A DNA stretch of 51,455 nucleotides from an uncultured Prevotella sp. (GTDB lineage: Bacteria > Bacteroidota > Bacteroidia > Bacteroidales > Bacteroidaceae): contig CAMORS010000012.1 in NCBI GenBank assembly GCA_946624005.1, positions 1-51,455 on the forward strand. The letters run 5' to 3'. Position 1 is the first letter of the stretch, and each line of letters opens with the position of its first letter. Below, piece after piece: positions 1-8,422 of this stretch. Position numbers and translations under genes: made by a program. The notes under the pieces were generated by a model. It searched no databases and was not told where the DNA came from. It worked only from the letters and a program-made list of their open reading frames with translations.

Positions 1-337
1 GACGGATATCCACTGGCTCTTCATAGAAGGCACGGAAGCCGGAGCGGTTCAGCTCAGTGAGCATCGGCACCTCGTCCTCGGGAACATGGCTCAGGTAGAA
101 ACCATAGCCCATCTGGCGTACCTCGTCGGCAGTGTGTCCGCAGAGGAAGAGCGGATTGTCTGAGACGTAGAGGAAGTTCTTGCGGAAGTAGTCGATGATG
201 TAGATGCTTTGGTAGGTGGTCTGCGCGAAAGCCTGCGCCGCTTCCACGTAAGGCTGCACCCGCTGGTAGTCGGCATCGGTGATGCCCTCCACGCGGTTCT
301 CGTACATAAAGAAATCGTCTATCTGTGCCATACTCAT
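1..337 (-). CDS. LuxR-type regulator, N-terminal PAS-like part (cut by window edge)
   Basis: Only the first 112 codons are inside the window; the 3' part lies to the left. The reading frame starts MSMAQIDDFFMYENRVEG and contains a stretch (SIYIIDYFRKNFLYVSDNP, then LFLCGHTADEVRQMGYGFY) that I recognise from Bacteroidales regulators with an N-terminal PAS-like sensor domain and a C-terminal LuxR helix-turn-helix. The DNA-binding domain is not visible here, so the assignment rests on this N-terminal signature. A second ATG two codons later (position 331) is an equally good start. A promoter at 527-557 reads into it and leaves a leader of about 180 bases. Confidence 0.7.
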   Translation of the reverse strand, partial: MSMAQIDDFFMYENRVEGITDADYQRVQPYVEAAQAFAQTTYQSIYIIDYFRKNFLYVSDNPLFLCGHTADEVRQMGYGFYLSHVPEDEVPMLTELNRSGFRAFYEEPVDIR

Positions 338-526
338 TACTCTAATTGCTATGTGCTTACAGTTGGAAACATCGCCACAGCGGCTCATTCTCCCACCCAC
401 GGGGGAAGACAAGATCGTGCGCACTGGTGTACGGCTTCTGGAATGGGATTCTGTTGCTCATTGTGTAAAAATAAAACGACCCGCACATTTGAGCATCGTG
501 GAGAGGCTTGGCGGGTTCTGGTGGTG

Positions 527-557
527 CAAAGGTACTGCATTAATTTGAAATAGCCAA
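527..557 (-). promoter_or_regulatory. Promoter of the LuxR-type regulator
   Basis: On the minus strand the -7 box is TACCTTTG (527-534) and a TTG lies at 555-557, 20 bases upstream, which is the Bacteroidetes arrangement. It implies an mRNA leader of about 180 bases before the start at 337. I see no strong fold in that leader apart from a C/G-rich patch near 400. Confidence 0.7.
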
Positions 558-786
558 ACTTTTTTGAAGAAAAAAGCGGTGAGGACCAGCTTTTAGAATA
601 AAAGCAGCCTAAGAAATCCCCTTTTTGCCTCAAAGTGTTACCTCATCCTTTCTTTTCCCTACCTTTTTCAATTAATATGAACCAAAGATTATCGGTCTGG
701 AGCGGACTTTGAATTGTTATCCGTCAAAAAGAAAAGATAATTGAAAAGAGATAATGTTCGATTTATGTTATTTCGTGTTGAAAAAG

Positions 787-817
787 TTGCGGTATTGCAA
801 AAAAAGCGTTACCTTTG
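787..817 (+). promoter_or_regulatory. Promoter of the DbpA-like helicase gene
   Basis: TACCTTTG at 810-817 with TTG at 787-789, 20 bases apart. Transcription should start near 822, so the whole duplicated element at 821-893 would be in the mRNA leader. The rest of the gene-free stretch 338-786 holds the divergent promoter at 527-557 and otherwise only AT-rich sequence. Confidence 0.75.
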
Positions 818-820
818 CAG

Positions 821-893
821 ACGACATCATTAGACGGGCTATTGGTGTGCTGCCGATGACGGGCTCACGACATCATTAGACGGGCTATTAGTG
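821..893 (+). repeat. Imperfect 27-bp direct repeat in the helicase leader
   Basis: Two copies of a 27-base unit (821-847 and 867-893) differ at one base and start 46 bases apart. The core ACATCATTAGACGGGCT is identical in both. A third copy of the octamer GACGGGCT lies between them at 858-865; the octamers are at 833-840, 858-865 and 879-886. The element fills almost the whole predicted 5' leader and ends 19 bases before the start codon. Function unknown; a post-transcriptional control site is possible. Confidence 0.8.
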
Positions 894-912
894 TCCTGTC
901 GAATACAGACTT

Positions 913-2259
913 ATGGAAAAAACAAGGATATTAGCAAAGTTAGGCATCGACGATCTCAACGCGATGCAACAGGAGGCTGTCGAGGCCATCGCCCACAGCG
1001 ACAAAGATGTGTTGATCCTCTCGCCCACGGGAAGTGGGAAGACGCTGGCCTATCTGCTGCCGCTGGCTGAGCGCATCGACGCAGGGAGCGACGAGCTGCA
1101 GGCCGTGGTCATCGTGCCGGGAAGGGAACTGGCACTGCAGTCGGCAACGGTGCTGAAAGACATGGGGTGCGGCCTGCGCGGGATGGCACTCTACGGCGGA
1201 CGGCCAACGATGGACGAGCACAGGAAGCTGCGTGAGGTGAAGCCGCAGGTCGTCTTTGCCACGCCGGGCCGCCTGAACGACCATTTCGACAAGCAGAACC
1301 TGTCGGCAGAGGCCGTCAGGTGGGTCGTCATCGACGAGTTTGACAAGTGTCTGTCGATGGGTTTCCACGACGAGATGCAGCGGGCTTTGGTGTTCATTGA
1401 ACATTCAACACTGAACATGGAACATTCGGGCAGGCTGCGCCGGATATTGCTCTCGGCCACGGAGAGCGAGGCGATACCGCGCTTCGTCAACATGGGGCGC
1501 TGCGTGCGCATCAACTTCCTCGACGAGCAGGAGCAGGTGCCCGAGCGGGTGACCATCTACGAGGTGAAGAGTCCGACGAAGGACAAGCTCGAGACGCTCA
1601 GCCGCCTGTTGCGCTACATAGGGCAGGAGAGCAGCATCGTCTTCCTCAACTATCGCGACAGCGTGGAACGCACGGCCGACTATCTGCGGCAGCAGGGCTT
1701 CACGCTGAGCATGTTCCACGGCGGTCTCGACCAGTGCGAGCGTGAGGCGGCGCTGTACAGGTTCAGCAACCACTCGGCCAACATCATGGTGTGCACCGAC
1801 CTGGCCTCGCGAGGGCTCGATATTCCTGACATCCGCCACATCATCCACTACCACATCCCCGAAGGCGAGGACGGCTACGTCCACCGCGTTGGGCGCACGG
1901 CCCGCTGGGACCAGACGGGCACGGCCTACTTCATCCTCAGTGACGGCGAGCAGATTCCCGCCTATGTCGATGCCAGTCCGGAGGAGCTCTCGCTGCCTGC
2001 CCAGCTGCCGCAGCCTTGTCAGCCGCGGATGGCCACTATATATATAGGTAAGGGGAAGCGCGACAAGATATCGAAAGGCGACGTGGTGGGCTTCCTGTGC
2101 AAGATAGCGCAGCTCACGAAAGACGACATCGGGCGCATCGACGTCAACGAGCGCTACACCTATGTGGCCGTTGCCCGCGAGAGAGTGGCCCAAACTATCA
2201 AATTGTCAAGTGGCAACAAGATAAAAGGTGTGAAAACAGTGGTCGAACTTGTCAAATAG
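913..2259 (+). CDS. DEAD-box RNA helicase, DbpA-like
   Basis: ATP-dependent RNA helicase, probably acting in ribosome assembly. Helicase motifs in order: SPTGSGKT (37-44, P-loop), PGRELA (69-74), DEFD in place of DEAD (141-144), SAT (181-183), TDLASRGLDIPDI (about 295-307) and HRVGRTAR (324-331). The last ~70 residues (about 375-446, GDVVGFLCKIAQLTKDDIGRI) match the DbpA RNA-binding domain, which in E. coli DbpA binds 23S rRNA hairpin 92. Length 448 is usual for the family. Residues 163-172 (EHSTLNMEHS) come from a heptanucleotide tandem repeat at 1398-1425 inserted between motifs II and III. The gene stands alone with its own promoter; serC follows after 120 bases. Confidence 0.9.
   Translation: MEKTRILAKLGIDDLNAMQQEAVEAIAHSDKDVLILSPTGSGKTLAYLLPLAERIDAGSDELQAVVIVPGRELALQSATVLKDMGCGLRGMALYGGRPTMDEHRKLREVKPQVVFATPGRLNDHFDKQNLSAEAVRWVVIDEFDKCLSMGFHDEMQRALVFIEHSTLNMEHSGRLRRILLSATESEAIPRFVNMGRCVRINFLDEQEQVPERVTIYEVKSPTKDKLETLSRLLRYIGQESSIVFLNYRDSVERTADYLRQQGFTLSMFHGGLDQCEREAALYRFSNHSANIMVCTDLASRGLDIPDIRHIIHYHIPEGEDGYVHRVGRTARWDQTGTAYFILSDGEQIPAYVDASPEELSLPAQLPQPCQPRMATIYIGKGKRDKISKGDVVGFLCKIAQLTKDDIGRIDVNERYTYVAVARERVAQTIKLSSGNKIKGVKTVVELVK
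1398..1425 (+). repeat. Heptanucleotide tandem repeat inside the helicase gene
   Basis: Four adjacent heptamers (TGAACAT, TCAACAC, TGAACAT, GGAACAT), with a related TGTTCAT just before, are read in frame as part of EHSTLNMEHS. The same heptamer type recurs between serC and serA at 3449-3476. Confidence 0.75.
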
Positions 2260-2379
2260 AAAGAAAAAACATCTAAAATTGCAAGATTTCTGCAAAAATA
2301 TTTGGCGGAGTCAATTATAATACCTAATTTCGCAGCGAAATTCATAACTTTAATAATTTATATAAATCACTATCAAACA

Positions 2380-3447
2380 ATGAAGAAGTACAATTTCACC
2401 GCAGGTCCTTGTATCCTCGACCGTAGCGTCATCGAGAACACTGCAAAGGCAATCTTAGATTTCAATGGCATGGGTCTCTCTATCGCTGAGATCAGCCACC
2501 GTTCAAAAGAATTCCAGGCCGTCATCGACGAGGCCGAGGCTCTGGCCAAGGAGCTGCTCGACATTCCTGAAGGCTACTCTGTGCTGTTCCTCGGCGGTGG
2601 TGCATCGCTCGAGTTCTGCATGATTCCCTACAACTTCCTCGTCAAGAAGGCTGCCTATCTGAACACTGGCGTGTGGGCCAAGAAGGCCATGAAGGAAGCC
2701 AAGCTGTTCGGTGAAGTCGTCGAGGTGGCCTCTTCGGCCGATGCCAACTACACCTTCATCCCGAAGGGTTGGACCGTTCCCACCGATGTCGACTATCTGC
2801 ACATCACCACGAACAACACCATCTACGGTACGGAGATTCGCGAAGACCTCGACGTTCCCGTGCGCCTGATTGCCGACATGTCGTCGGATATCTTCTCGCG
2901 TCCTATCGACGTTTCTAAGTACGATGCCATCTATGCCGGTGCCCAGAAGAACCTCTCGATGGCCGGTGTCACCATCGTCATCGTGAAGAACGACGCCCTG
3001 GGCCGCGTAGAGCGCCAGATTCCCACCATGCTCGACTACCGCACACACGTGGAGAAGGGCTCTATGTTCAACACTCCTCCTGTGGTGCCCATCTACACCG
3101 CCATGGAGAACATGCGCTGGATCAAGGCTCAGGGTGGCGTGAAGGCTATGCAGAAGCTGGCCAAGCAGCGTGCCGAGATTGTCTACAATGAGATTGACCG
3201 CAACAAGCTGTTCCACGGCACTGTAGAGACCGAGGACCGTTCGTACATGAACATCTGCTTCGTCCTGAACGACGAGTACAAGGAGCTGGAGAAGGACTTC
3301 TTCGACTTCGCCACATCGAAGGGCATGGTCGGCATCAAGGGTCACCGCTCGGTGGGTGGTTTCCGCGCTTCTTGCTACAACGCTCAGACCATCGAAGGCT
3401 GCGAGGCTCTCGTCGCCTGCATGAAGGAGTATGAGGCTAAGCACTAA
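2380..3447 (+). CDS. serC: Phosphoserine aminotransferase
   Basis: PLP-dependent transamination of 3-phosphohydroxypyruvate with glutamate, second step of serine synthesis; cytoplasmic. The 355-residue protein starts [26 protein letters not shown] (38-45) and GGGASLEF (72-79) are SerC hallmarks, and the PLP lysine is K190 in [10 protein letters not shown]. The frame is open upstream to 2302, but ATG 2380 is chosen because SerC homology begins there. Upstream lie a weak -7-like TAACTTTA near 2346 and a 7-bp-arm dyad at 2327-2341 (ATTTCGC-A-GCGAAAT) that could be an operator. serA follows 35 bases downstream, so both are probably one operon. Confidence 0.95.
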   Translation: MKKYNFTAGPCILDRSVIENTAKAILDFNGMGLSIAEISHRSKEFQAVIDEAEALAKELLDIPEGYSVLFLGGGASLEFCMIPYNFLVKKAAYLNTGVWAKKAMKEAKLFGEVVEVASSADANYTFIPKGWTVPTDVDYLHITTNNTIYGTEIREDLDVPVRLIADMSSDIFSRPIDVSKYDAIYAGAQKNLSMAGVTIVIVKNDALGRVERQIPTMLDYRTHVEKGSMFNTPPVVPIYTAMENMRWIKAQGGVKAMQKLAKQRAEIVYNEIDRNKLFHGTVETEDRSYMNICFVLNDEYKELEKDFFDFATSKGMVGIKGHRSVGGFRASCYNAQTIEGCEALVACMKEYEAKH

Positions 3448-3448
3448 T

Positions 3449-3476
3449 TGAACATTCAACATTCAATTTTCAATAA
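3449..3476 (+). repeat. Heptanucleotide tandem repeat between serC and serA
   Basis: Four heptamers in register: TGAACAT, TCAACAT, TCAATTT, TCAATAA. They fill the 35-base gap between the serC stop and the serA start. Confidence 0.75.
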
Positions 3477-3482
3477 AATAAA

Positions 3483-4400
3483 ATGAAAGTTTTAGTTGCA
3501 ACAGAGAAGCCCTTCGCAGCAGCTGCTGTAGAAGGCATTCGCAAGGAAGTGGAAGCAGCCGGCAACGAGCTCGTGCTGCTTGAGAAATATACCGAGAAGG
3601 CTCAGCTCCTCGACGCTGTGAAGGATGCTGACGCCCTGATCATCCGTTCGGACAAGGTGGATGCCGAAGTGCTCGACGCTGCCAAGCAGCTGAAGATTGT
3701 CGTCCGTGCCGGTGCCGGCTACGACAACATCGACCTCGCTGCCGCCACAGCTCATAAGGTGGTGGCCGAGAACACCCCGGGTCAGAACTCCAACGCTGTC
3801 GCCGAGCTCGTCTTCGGTCTGCTCGTCATGGCCGTACGCGGTTTCTACAACGGCAAGAGCGGTTCTGAGCTCCTGGGCAAGAAGCTGGGTATCCTCGCCT
3901 TCGGTAACGTAGGCCGCAACGTGGCCCGCATCGCCAAGGGCTTCGGCATGGATGTCTACGCCTACGATGCCTACTGCCCCGCAGAAGTCATCGAGCAGGC
4001 TGGTGTGCACGCCGTCGAGAATCAGGACGCCCTGTTCGAGCAGTGCGACGTTGTCTCGCTCCACATCCCCGCAACGCCGGAGACGAAGGAGAGCATCAAC
4101 TACGCCCTGGTCAACAAGATGCGCAAGGGTGGCATCCTCGTGAACACCGCCCGCAAGGAAGTGATCAACGAGCCCGAGCTCATCAAGCTCATGGGCGACC
4201 GTGAAGACCTGAAGTTCGTCACCGACATCAAGCCCGATGCCGACGCCGACTTCCAGAAGTTTGAAGGTCGCTACTTCGCCACACCGAAGAAGATGGGTGC
4301 CCAGACAGCCGAGGCCAACATCAATGCCGGCATCGCTGCTGCCAAGCAGATCAACGCCTTCTTCAAGGAGGGTTGCACCAAGTTCCAGGTGAACAAGTAA
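3483..4400 (+). CDS. serA: D-3-phosphoglycerate dehydrogenase (short type, Lys variant)
   Basis: NAD-dependent oxidation of 3-phosphoglycerate, first step of serine synthesis. At 305 residues it has substrate and nucleotide domains but no C-terminal ACT domain, so the allosteric control seen in E. coli SerA is not expected. NAD fold: GILAFGNVGRNVARI (136-150), with the usual first glycine replaced by alanine, and D162 after the second strand. Catalytic Arg is in NTARKE (R224). Where most SerA proteins carry the catalytic histidine, this one reads FATPKKMGAQTAEAN, with lysine at 269/270. This matches the Lys-type (IIIK) enzymes known from Bacteroidetes and Entamoeba. Co-transcribed with serC; a strong terminator follows. 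Confidence 0.93.
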   Translation: MKVLVATEKPFAAAAVEGIRKEVEAAGNELVLLEKYTEKAQLLDAVKDADALIIRSDKVDAEVLDAAKQLKIVVRAGAGYDNIDLAAATAHKVVAENTPGQNSNAVAELVFGLLVMAVRGFYNGKSGSELLGKKLGILAFGNVGRNVARIAKGFGMDVYAYDAYCPAEVIEQAGVHAVENQDALFEQCDVVSLHIPATPETKESINYALVNKMRKGGILVNTARKEVINEPELIKLMGDREDLKFVTDIKPDADADFQKFEGRYFATPKKMGAQTAEANINAGIAAAKQINAFFKEGCTKFQVNK

Positions 4401-4431
4401 GGCGAACATCATGGCATAGCTACATAAGAGG

Positions 4432-4478
4432 AGGTCACGCCCGCGTTTTTCACGTGCGTGACCTTCGTTTTATGTTTT
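4432..4478 (+). terminator. Terminator after serA
   Basis: Perfect 9-bp stem AGGTCACGC (4432-4440) with GCGTGACCT (4456-4464), followed by a T-rich tail TTCGTTTTATGTTTT. It closes the serC-serA unit. Confidence 0.75.
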
Positions 4479-4497
4479 CTTACAGCAACACTCAACA

Positions 4498-4872
4498 ATG
4501 AACGACTACCGCAACAAGATGACGGCCGAGGAAGCCCGCCAGTTTGGTCGCGATGTGCTGAACATCGTGGCGCAGATACCCCGTGGCTACGTCACCACCT
4601 ACGGCCATATCGCCGCCCTTGCCGGTTGGCCCAGCCACAGCAGGATGGTGGGGCGCACGCTGCGCTATACGCCAGGTGCCGAGCAGGTGCCGTGCCACAG
4701 AGTGGTCAACGCCGTTGGGCGCACGGCTCCCGGATGGTCGATGCAGCGCACCCTCCTTGAGCGTGAGGGCGTCAGCTTCAGGCAGAACGGGCGTGTGGAC
4801 ATGCAGCGCCACCTCTTCACTCCCTGTAGAACCCCCGATGATGCTGTTGAGACCTCTCGTCACTCCCTGTAG
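4498..4872 (+). CDS. MGMT-family protein (alkyltransferase C-domain only)
   Basis: A 124-residue protein consisting only of the DNA-binding and active-site domain of O6-alkylguanine-DNA alkyltransferases: IPRGYVTTYGHIAALAGWP (28-46), RMVGRTLR, then the acceptor motif VPCHRVVNAVGR. The cysteine of PCHRV is present, so it is not an Atl protein with tryptophan at that place. Whether it repairs alkylated DNA or only binds it cannot be told from sequence. Family homology ends near VDMQRHLF; the last 17 residues (TPCRTPDDAVETSRHSL) are read from a duplicated piece of the opposing gene, so the natural C-terminus may have been altered. It overlaps the convergent downstream gene by 13 bases. Confidence 0.85.
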   Translation: MNDYRNKMTAEEARQFGRDVLNIVAQIPRGYVTTYGHIAALAGWPSHSRMVGRTLRYTPGAEQVPCHRVVNAVGRTAPGWSMQRTLLEREGVSFRQNGRVDMQRHLFTPCRTPDDAVETSRHSL

Positions 4873-4895
4873 AACCAGCCTATGATGCTGTTGAG
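4818..4895. repeat. Tandem duplication at a convergent gene junction
   Basis: Units 4818-4851 and 4861-4895 share CACTCCCTGTAGAACC at one end and ATGATGCTGTTGAG at the other. On the minus strand the right copy encodes the true end of the GNAT protein (LNSIIGWFYRE, stop); the left copy is the same sequence read after that stop. The left copy supplies the C-terminal tail of the MGMT-family gene. Confidence 0.8.
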
Positions 4896-5840
4896 CCACG
4901 AGAAGCTGAAGCGGAACCATCGGTAGGTGCTCACCTCCTTGCCGCCGAAGCGGAGGATGAAGTCGCGCATCGGGTTCTTGCGGTAGGGCAGTCCCACGTC
5001 GAGAAAGCGGAAGTGGGCATAGCCGTTGCGGTAGGCGTGGTTCATCGCTTCCCAGATGGTCTTCGTGCCGGGATGTAGGGTGGGGTACGACTTGCGCTTC
5101 GAGGCAATCATCCACAAGTCGGCATCGGTGTCAGAATAGTAGCAGGCACATCCGCCAACCACTTTCTCCTTCAGTTTGGTGACGAAGAGACGGCAGTGGT
5201 TGCTCTTCATCATCAGCCGGAAATAGTCCTCGGAGGGCAGGTAGCGTCGCACCTTGAGCGAGAAGAAACGGTGGAACAGACGATAGAAAGCGCGGAAGTC
5301 GGCCTCGTCGGTCACCTCAGTGAAGGTCAGCGGAGCCATCTCCAGCTTCTCGATGCGCTCCCGCATCTTGTCCGAGAGCCGCTCGATGGGTGCCTTCGAA
5401 TGGAGAGAGTTGTGGATGGCCGACCATCGGACAGGGAAGTAGCCATGACGGTGGAGTGGCTTGTAGCCGAACATCTTCTGGCTGAGGTCGGAAATCTCGA
5501 TATAGAGGCACAACTTTCTTCTGAACTTCTTCGTTATCGCATTGAGCATCAAGGCGAAAAGCTGCTCGCGGTCAACATCTTCTTCATACTCCCCCTCGCC
5601 ATAAATCCTGCCTTGCGTGAAGAGGTAAGGCGGCACGAGCGAACCCCGCCGGCGAAGAGTTGCCAGGAGGTGGGCCACCACCTTCTGCTCCTGCCAGACA
5701 ATAACCATGTATGGTTGCAGGCCGTGGCTCTGTTCAAGAATGGTGAACAGCTCCACGCTGTGGAAGAAGTTGCGGCAGCTCATCTTGGGCAAGTCGCTGC
5801 TTCGGGTGTAGATGGCTATGTTTTGTTTGACAGACGTCAT
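4860..5840 (-). CDS. GNAT/FemAB-like acyltransferase
   Basis: A 326-residue cytoplasmic protein without signal peptide or membrane segment. The C-terminal half has the BioF2/FemAB-like acetyltransferase pattern: RLFVTKLKEKVVGGCACYY (about 219-237), DLWMIASKRKSYPTLHPGT, then HAYRNGYAHFRFLDVGLP and RFGGKEVSTYRWFRF. In such proteins this fold transfers acyl or aminoacyl groups. The N-terminal half (ILEQSHGLQPYMVIVWQEQ, HLLATLRRRGSLVPP) is the matching first lobe. The substrate cannot be deduced; the neighbours (MGMT protein, PBP1A) do not help. The start at 5840 gives MTSVKQNIAIYTRSS; promoter not clear. Confidence 0.75.
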   Translation of the reverse strand: MTSVKQNIAIYTRSSDLPKMSCRNFFHSVELFTILEQSHGLQPYMVIVWQEQKVVAHLLATLRRRGSLVPPYLFTQGRIYGEGEYEEDVDREQLFALMLNAITKKFRRKLCLYIEISDLSQKMFGYKPLHRHGYFPVRWSAIHNSLHSKAPIERLSDKMRERIEKLEMAPLTFTEVTDEADFRAFYRLFHRFFSLKVRRYLPSEDYFRLMMKSNHCRLFVTKLKEKVVGGCACYYSDTDADLWMIASKRKSYPTLHPGTKTIWEAMNHAYRNGYAHFRFLDVGLPYRKNPMRDFILRFGGKEVSTYRWFRFSFSWLNSIIGWFYRE

Positions 5841-5926
5841 GCAGGTGCAAAAATACGGAATATCGGCGAAACGACAAAATGTTTTAACATTTTTCGACGG
5901 ATAACATCGAAAAAAGAGCGGCAGAT

Positions 5927-5957
5927 TTGGTTGTTTCGATTTTTCTCCTTATCTTTG
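5927..5957 (+). promoter_or_regulatory. Promoter of the PBP1A gene
   Basis: TATCTTTG at 5950-5957 and TTG at 5927-5929, 20 bases apart. Transcription would start near 5962, about 19 bases before the start codon. Confidence 0.75.
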
Positions 5958-5980
5958 CATGAAAATTTGCAACCAACGAT

Positions 5981-8287
5981 ATGCGAAAGAAATTGATCAA
6001 AGTGCTATGGGGATTGCTGGCATCGGTGGTGCTGGTGATTCTCGTCGGCTTTATAGCCATCTGGAACGGATGGGTGGGCTACATGCCCGATATGGAAGAT
6101 CTGCAGAACCCCGTGAGCCGTTCGGCCTCGCAGGTGTTCTCTGCCGACGGGAAGATCCTGGGCGTATGGAACTCCAACCGCGACAATCGCATCATGGTGG
6201 ACTACAACAAGTTGGCCCCCAACCTCGTCTACGCCCTCGTAGCCACGGAAGATGCCCGCTTCTACGAGCATTCGGGCATCGACTTCCCCGCCTTGGGACG
6301 TGCCATCGTGAAGCGCGGCCTGATGGGGCAGAAGAGTGCCGGCGGCGGATCTACCATCACGCAGCAGCTGGCCAAGCAGCTCTATTCGAAGAAGGCGCAC
6401 AGCACGACGGAGCGTCTGCTGCAGAAACCCATCGAGTGGGTCATCGCCATCAAGCTGGAGCGCAACTTTACCAAGGAGGAGATCATCGCCATGTACCTGA
6501 ACTACTTCGACTTCCTCCACAATGCCGTAGGCATCAAGACGGCTGCCAACACCTACTTCAGCAAGGAGCCGCAGCAGCTGTCGCTCGAAGAGTGTGCCAC
6601 GCTGATAGGTCTCTGCAAGAATCCCTCCTACTTCAATCCGCGTCGCTTCCCAGAACGCTGCAAGGAGCGCCGCAACGTGGTGATGGCACAGATGGTGAAG
6701 GCAGGCTATCTCTCGCAGGCAGAATACAACGAGGTGAAGCAGCACGAGGTGAAGCTGCAGTTCCACCAGGCCGACCACAAGGAGGGCATTGCCACCTACT
6801 TCCGCGAGTTCATGCGCCAGTATCTCATGGCACCGAAGCCCGACAAGAAAAACTATCCCAAGTGGAACCTGGCGCAGTATAGCATCGACTCCACCTACTG
6901 GGAGCGCGACCCCCTGTACGGCTGGTGCAACAAGAACAAGAAGAAGAACGGCGAGCCGTACAGCATCTATACCGACGGCCTGAAAATCTTCACCACCATC
7001 GACAGCCGCATGCAGCAATATGCCGAGGAAGCCATGGTGAAGCATGTGGTGAAATACCTGCAGCCTGAGTTCAACAAGGAGAACCGCCGCAAGGCCAATG
7101 CCCCCTTCACCAGTGCTCTGAAGCAGAGTGAGGTGAAGGCCATCCTTGAGAAAAGCATGCGTCAGAGCGAGCGCTATCGCGTGATGAAGGCTGCCGGAGC
7201 CACGGAGGGCGAAATCAAGAAAGCCTTCCGCACACCCATCGAGATGACTGTCCTGTCGACCAACTATCGGCGGGAGATCGACACGCTGATGTCGCCGATG
7301 GACTCTATCCGCTACTACAAGAAGTTCCTGCGGTCGGGTTTCGTCAGCATGGATGCCCATACGGGAGCCGTCAAAGCCTACGTCGGCGGACTCGACTACA
7401 CACACTTCCAGTACGACATGGCCTTCATGGGCCGGCGCCAGGTGGGTTCGACCACCAAGCCCTATCTCTATGCCATCTCTATGGAGAACGGACTGTCGCC
7501 CTGCGACGTGGCCCCCAACGTGCAACGGTCGTATGGCAACTGGACTCCGCGCAACGGCTCACGTGCCCGCTACGGACAGATGGTGACGCTGAAATGGGGT
7601 CTGGCCCAGTCGAACAACTGGATATCGGCCTATCTGATGAGTCGTATCAATCCGTCGCTCTTCGTTGAGACATTGCAGAACTTCGGTATCACCACGCCCA
7701 ACATCTATCCCTCCATCGTGCTCTGCCTCGGTCCCTACGAGGCTACGGTGGGCGAGATGGTGAGCGCCTACACGACGTTTGCCAACAACGGCATCCACTG
7801 TGCGCCGATGTTCGTCACGAAGATTGAAGACAACGAGGGCAATGTGCTGGCCTCCTTCCAGCCCCGCGTCAACGAGGTGATCAGCGAGGAGAGTGCCAAC
7901 AAGATGCTCGTCATGCTGCAGGGCGTTGTCGATGGCGGAACGGGTTCGCGCATGCGCTACAAGTATAATGTGAAGTGCCCGATGGGCGCAAAGACCGGAA
8001 CGACCAACCGCAACTCTGATGCCTGGTTCATGGGCTTCACGCCGTCGCTGGTCAGCGGCTGCTGGGTGGGCGGTGAGGACCGCGACATCCACTTCGACTC
8101 CACCAGCATGGGACAGGGTGCCAACATGGCGCTGCCCATCTGGGCCTACTACATGCAGAAGGTGTTTGCCGACAAGACGTTGGGTTACGACCCCGAGGAG
8201 CAGTTCCAGATACCCGAAGGCTACGATCCCTGTGCTTCGCCTACGGACAAATACGGTCTGAACGGAATAGAGGAAGTCTACGAATAG
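5981..8287 (+). CDS. mrcA: Penicillin-binding protein 1A (glycosyltransferase and transpeptidase)
   Basis: Class A PBP that polymerises lipid II and cross-links peptidoglycan in the periplasm. One membrane anchor at about 8-28 (VLWGLLASVVLVILVGFIAI). GT51 domain: catalytic Glu in ATEDARFYEH (E90), then GGGSTITQQLAKQLY (121-135). Transpeptidase domain: nucleophile S490 in STTK (490-493), SNN (544-546) and KTGTT (671-675). 768 residues is normal for the Bacteroidetes form. It has its own promoter and no co-transcribed partner. All catalytic motifs are intact. The symbol could equally be ponA or pbp1a. Confidence 0.95.
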   Translation: MRKKLIKVLWGLLASVVLVILVGFIAIWNGWVGYMPDMEDLQNPVSRSASQVFSADGKILGVWNSNRDNRIMVDYNKLAPNLVYALVATEDARFYEHSGIDFPALGRAIVKRGLMGQKSAGGGSTITQQLAKQLYSKKAHSTTERLLQKPIEWVIAIKLERNFTKEEIIAMYLNYFDFLHNAVGIKTAANTYFSKEPQQLSLEECATLIGLCKNPSYFNPRRFPERCKERRNVVMAQMVKAGYLSQAEYNEVKQHEVKLQFHQADHKEGIATYFREFMRQYLMAPKPDKKNYPKWNLAQYSIDSTYWERDPLYGWCNKNKKKNGEPYSIYTDGLKIFTTIDSRMQQYAEEAMVKHVVKYLQPEFNKENRRKANAPFTSALKQSEVKAILEKSMRQSERYRVMKAAGATEGEIKKAFRTPIEMTVLSTNYRREIDTLMSPMDSIRYYKKFLRSGFVSMDAHTGAVKAYVGGLDYTHFQYDMAFMGRRQVGSTTKPYLYAISMENGLSPCDVAPNVQRSYGNWTPRNGSRARYGQMVTLKWGLAQSNNWISAYLMSRINPSLFVETLQNFGITTPNIYPSIVLCLGPYEATVGEMVSAYTTFANNGIHCAPMFVTKIEDNEGNVLASFQPRVNEVISEESANKMLVMLQGVVDGGTGSRMRYKYNVKCPMGAKTGTTNRNSDAWFMGFTPSLVSGCWVGGEDRDIHFDSTSMGQGANMALPIWAYYMQKVFADKTLGYDPEEQFQIPEGYDPCASPTDKYGLNGIEEVYE

Positions 8288-8360
8288 GCGGCTTTTCGTC
8301 GAACCTAAAAAGAGGCTTCCGTAGAGTCTCAAAGGAGACTTTCGCTTGAACACACAAAAA

Positions 8361-8401
8361 AGAGGTGCTTGTCTCTCATGAACCGAGAAACAAGCACCTC
8401 T
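8361..8401 (-). terminator. Terminator of the small secreted protein gene
   Basis: Perfect 12-bp stem, AGAGGTGCTTGT (8361-8372) with ACAAGCACCTCT (8390-8401). The A-run at 8355-8360 becomes a U-run on the minus-strand transcript, so it mainly ends the gene at 8423-8845, but it may also stop PBP1A read-through. Confidence 0.8.
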
Positions 8402-8422
8402 CTGTTTGAGCAAGAGTCTTGC

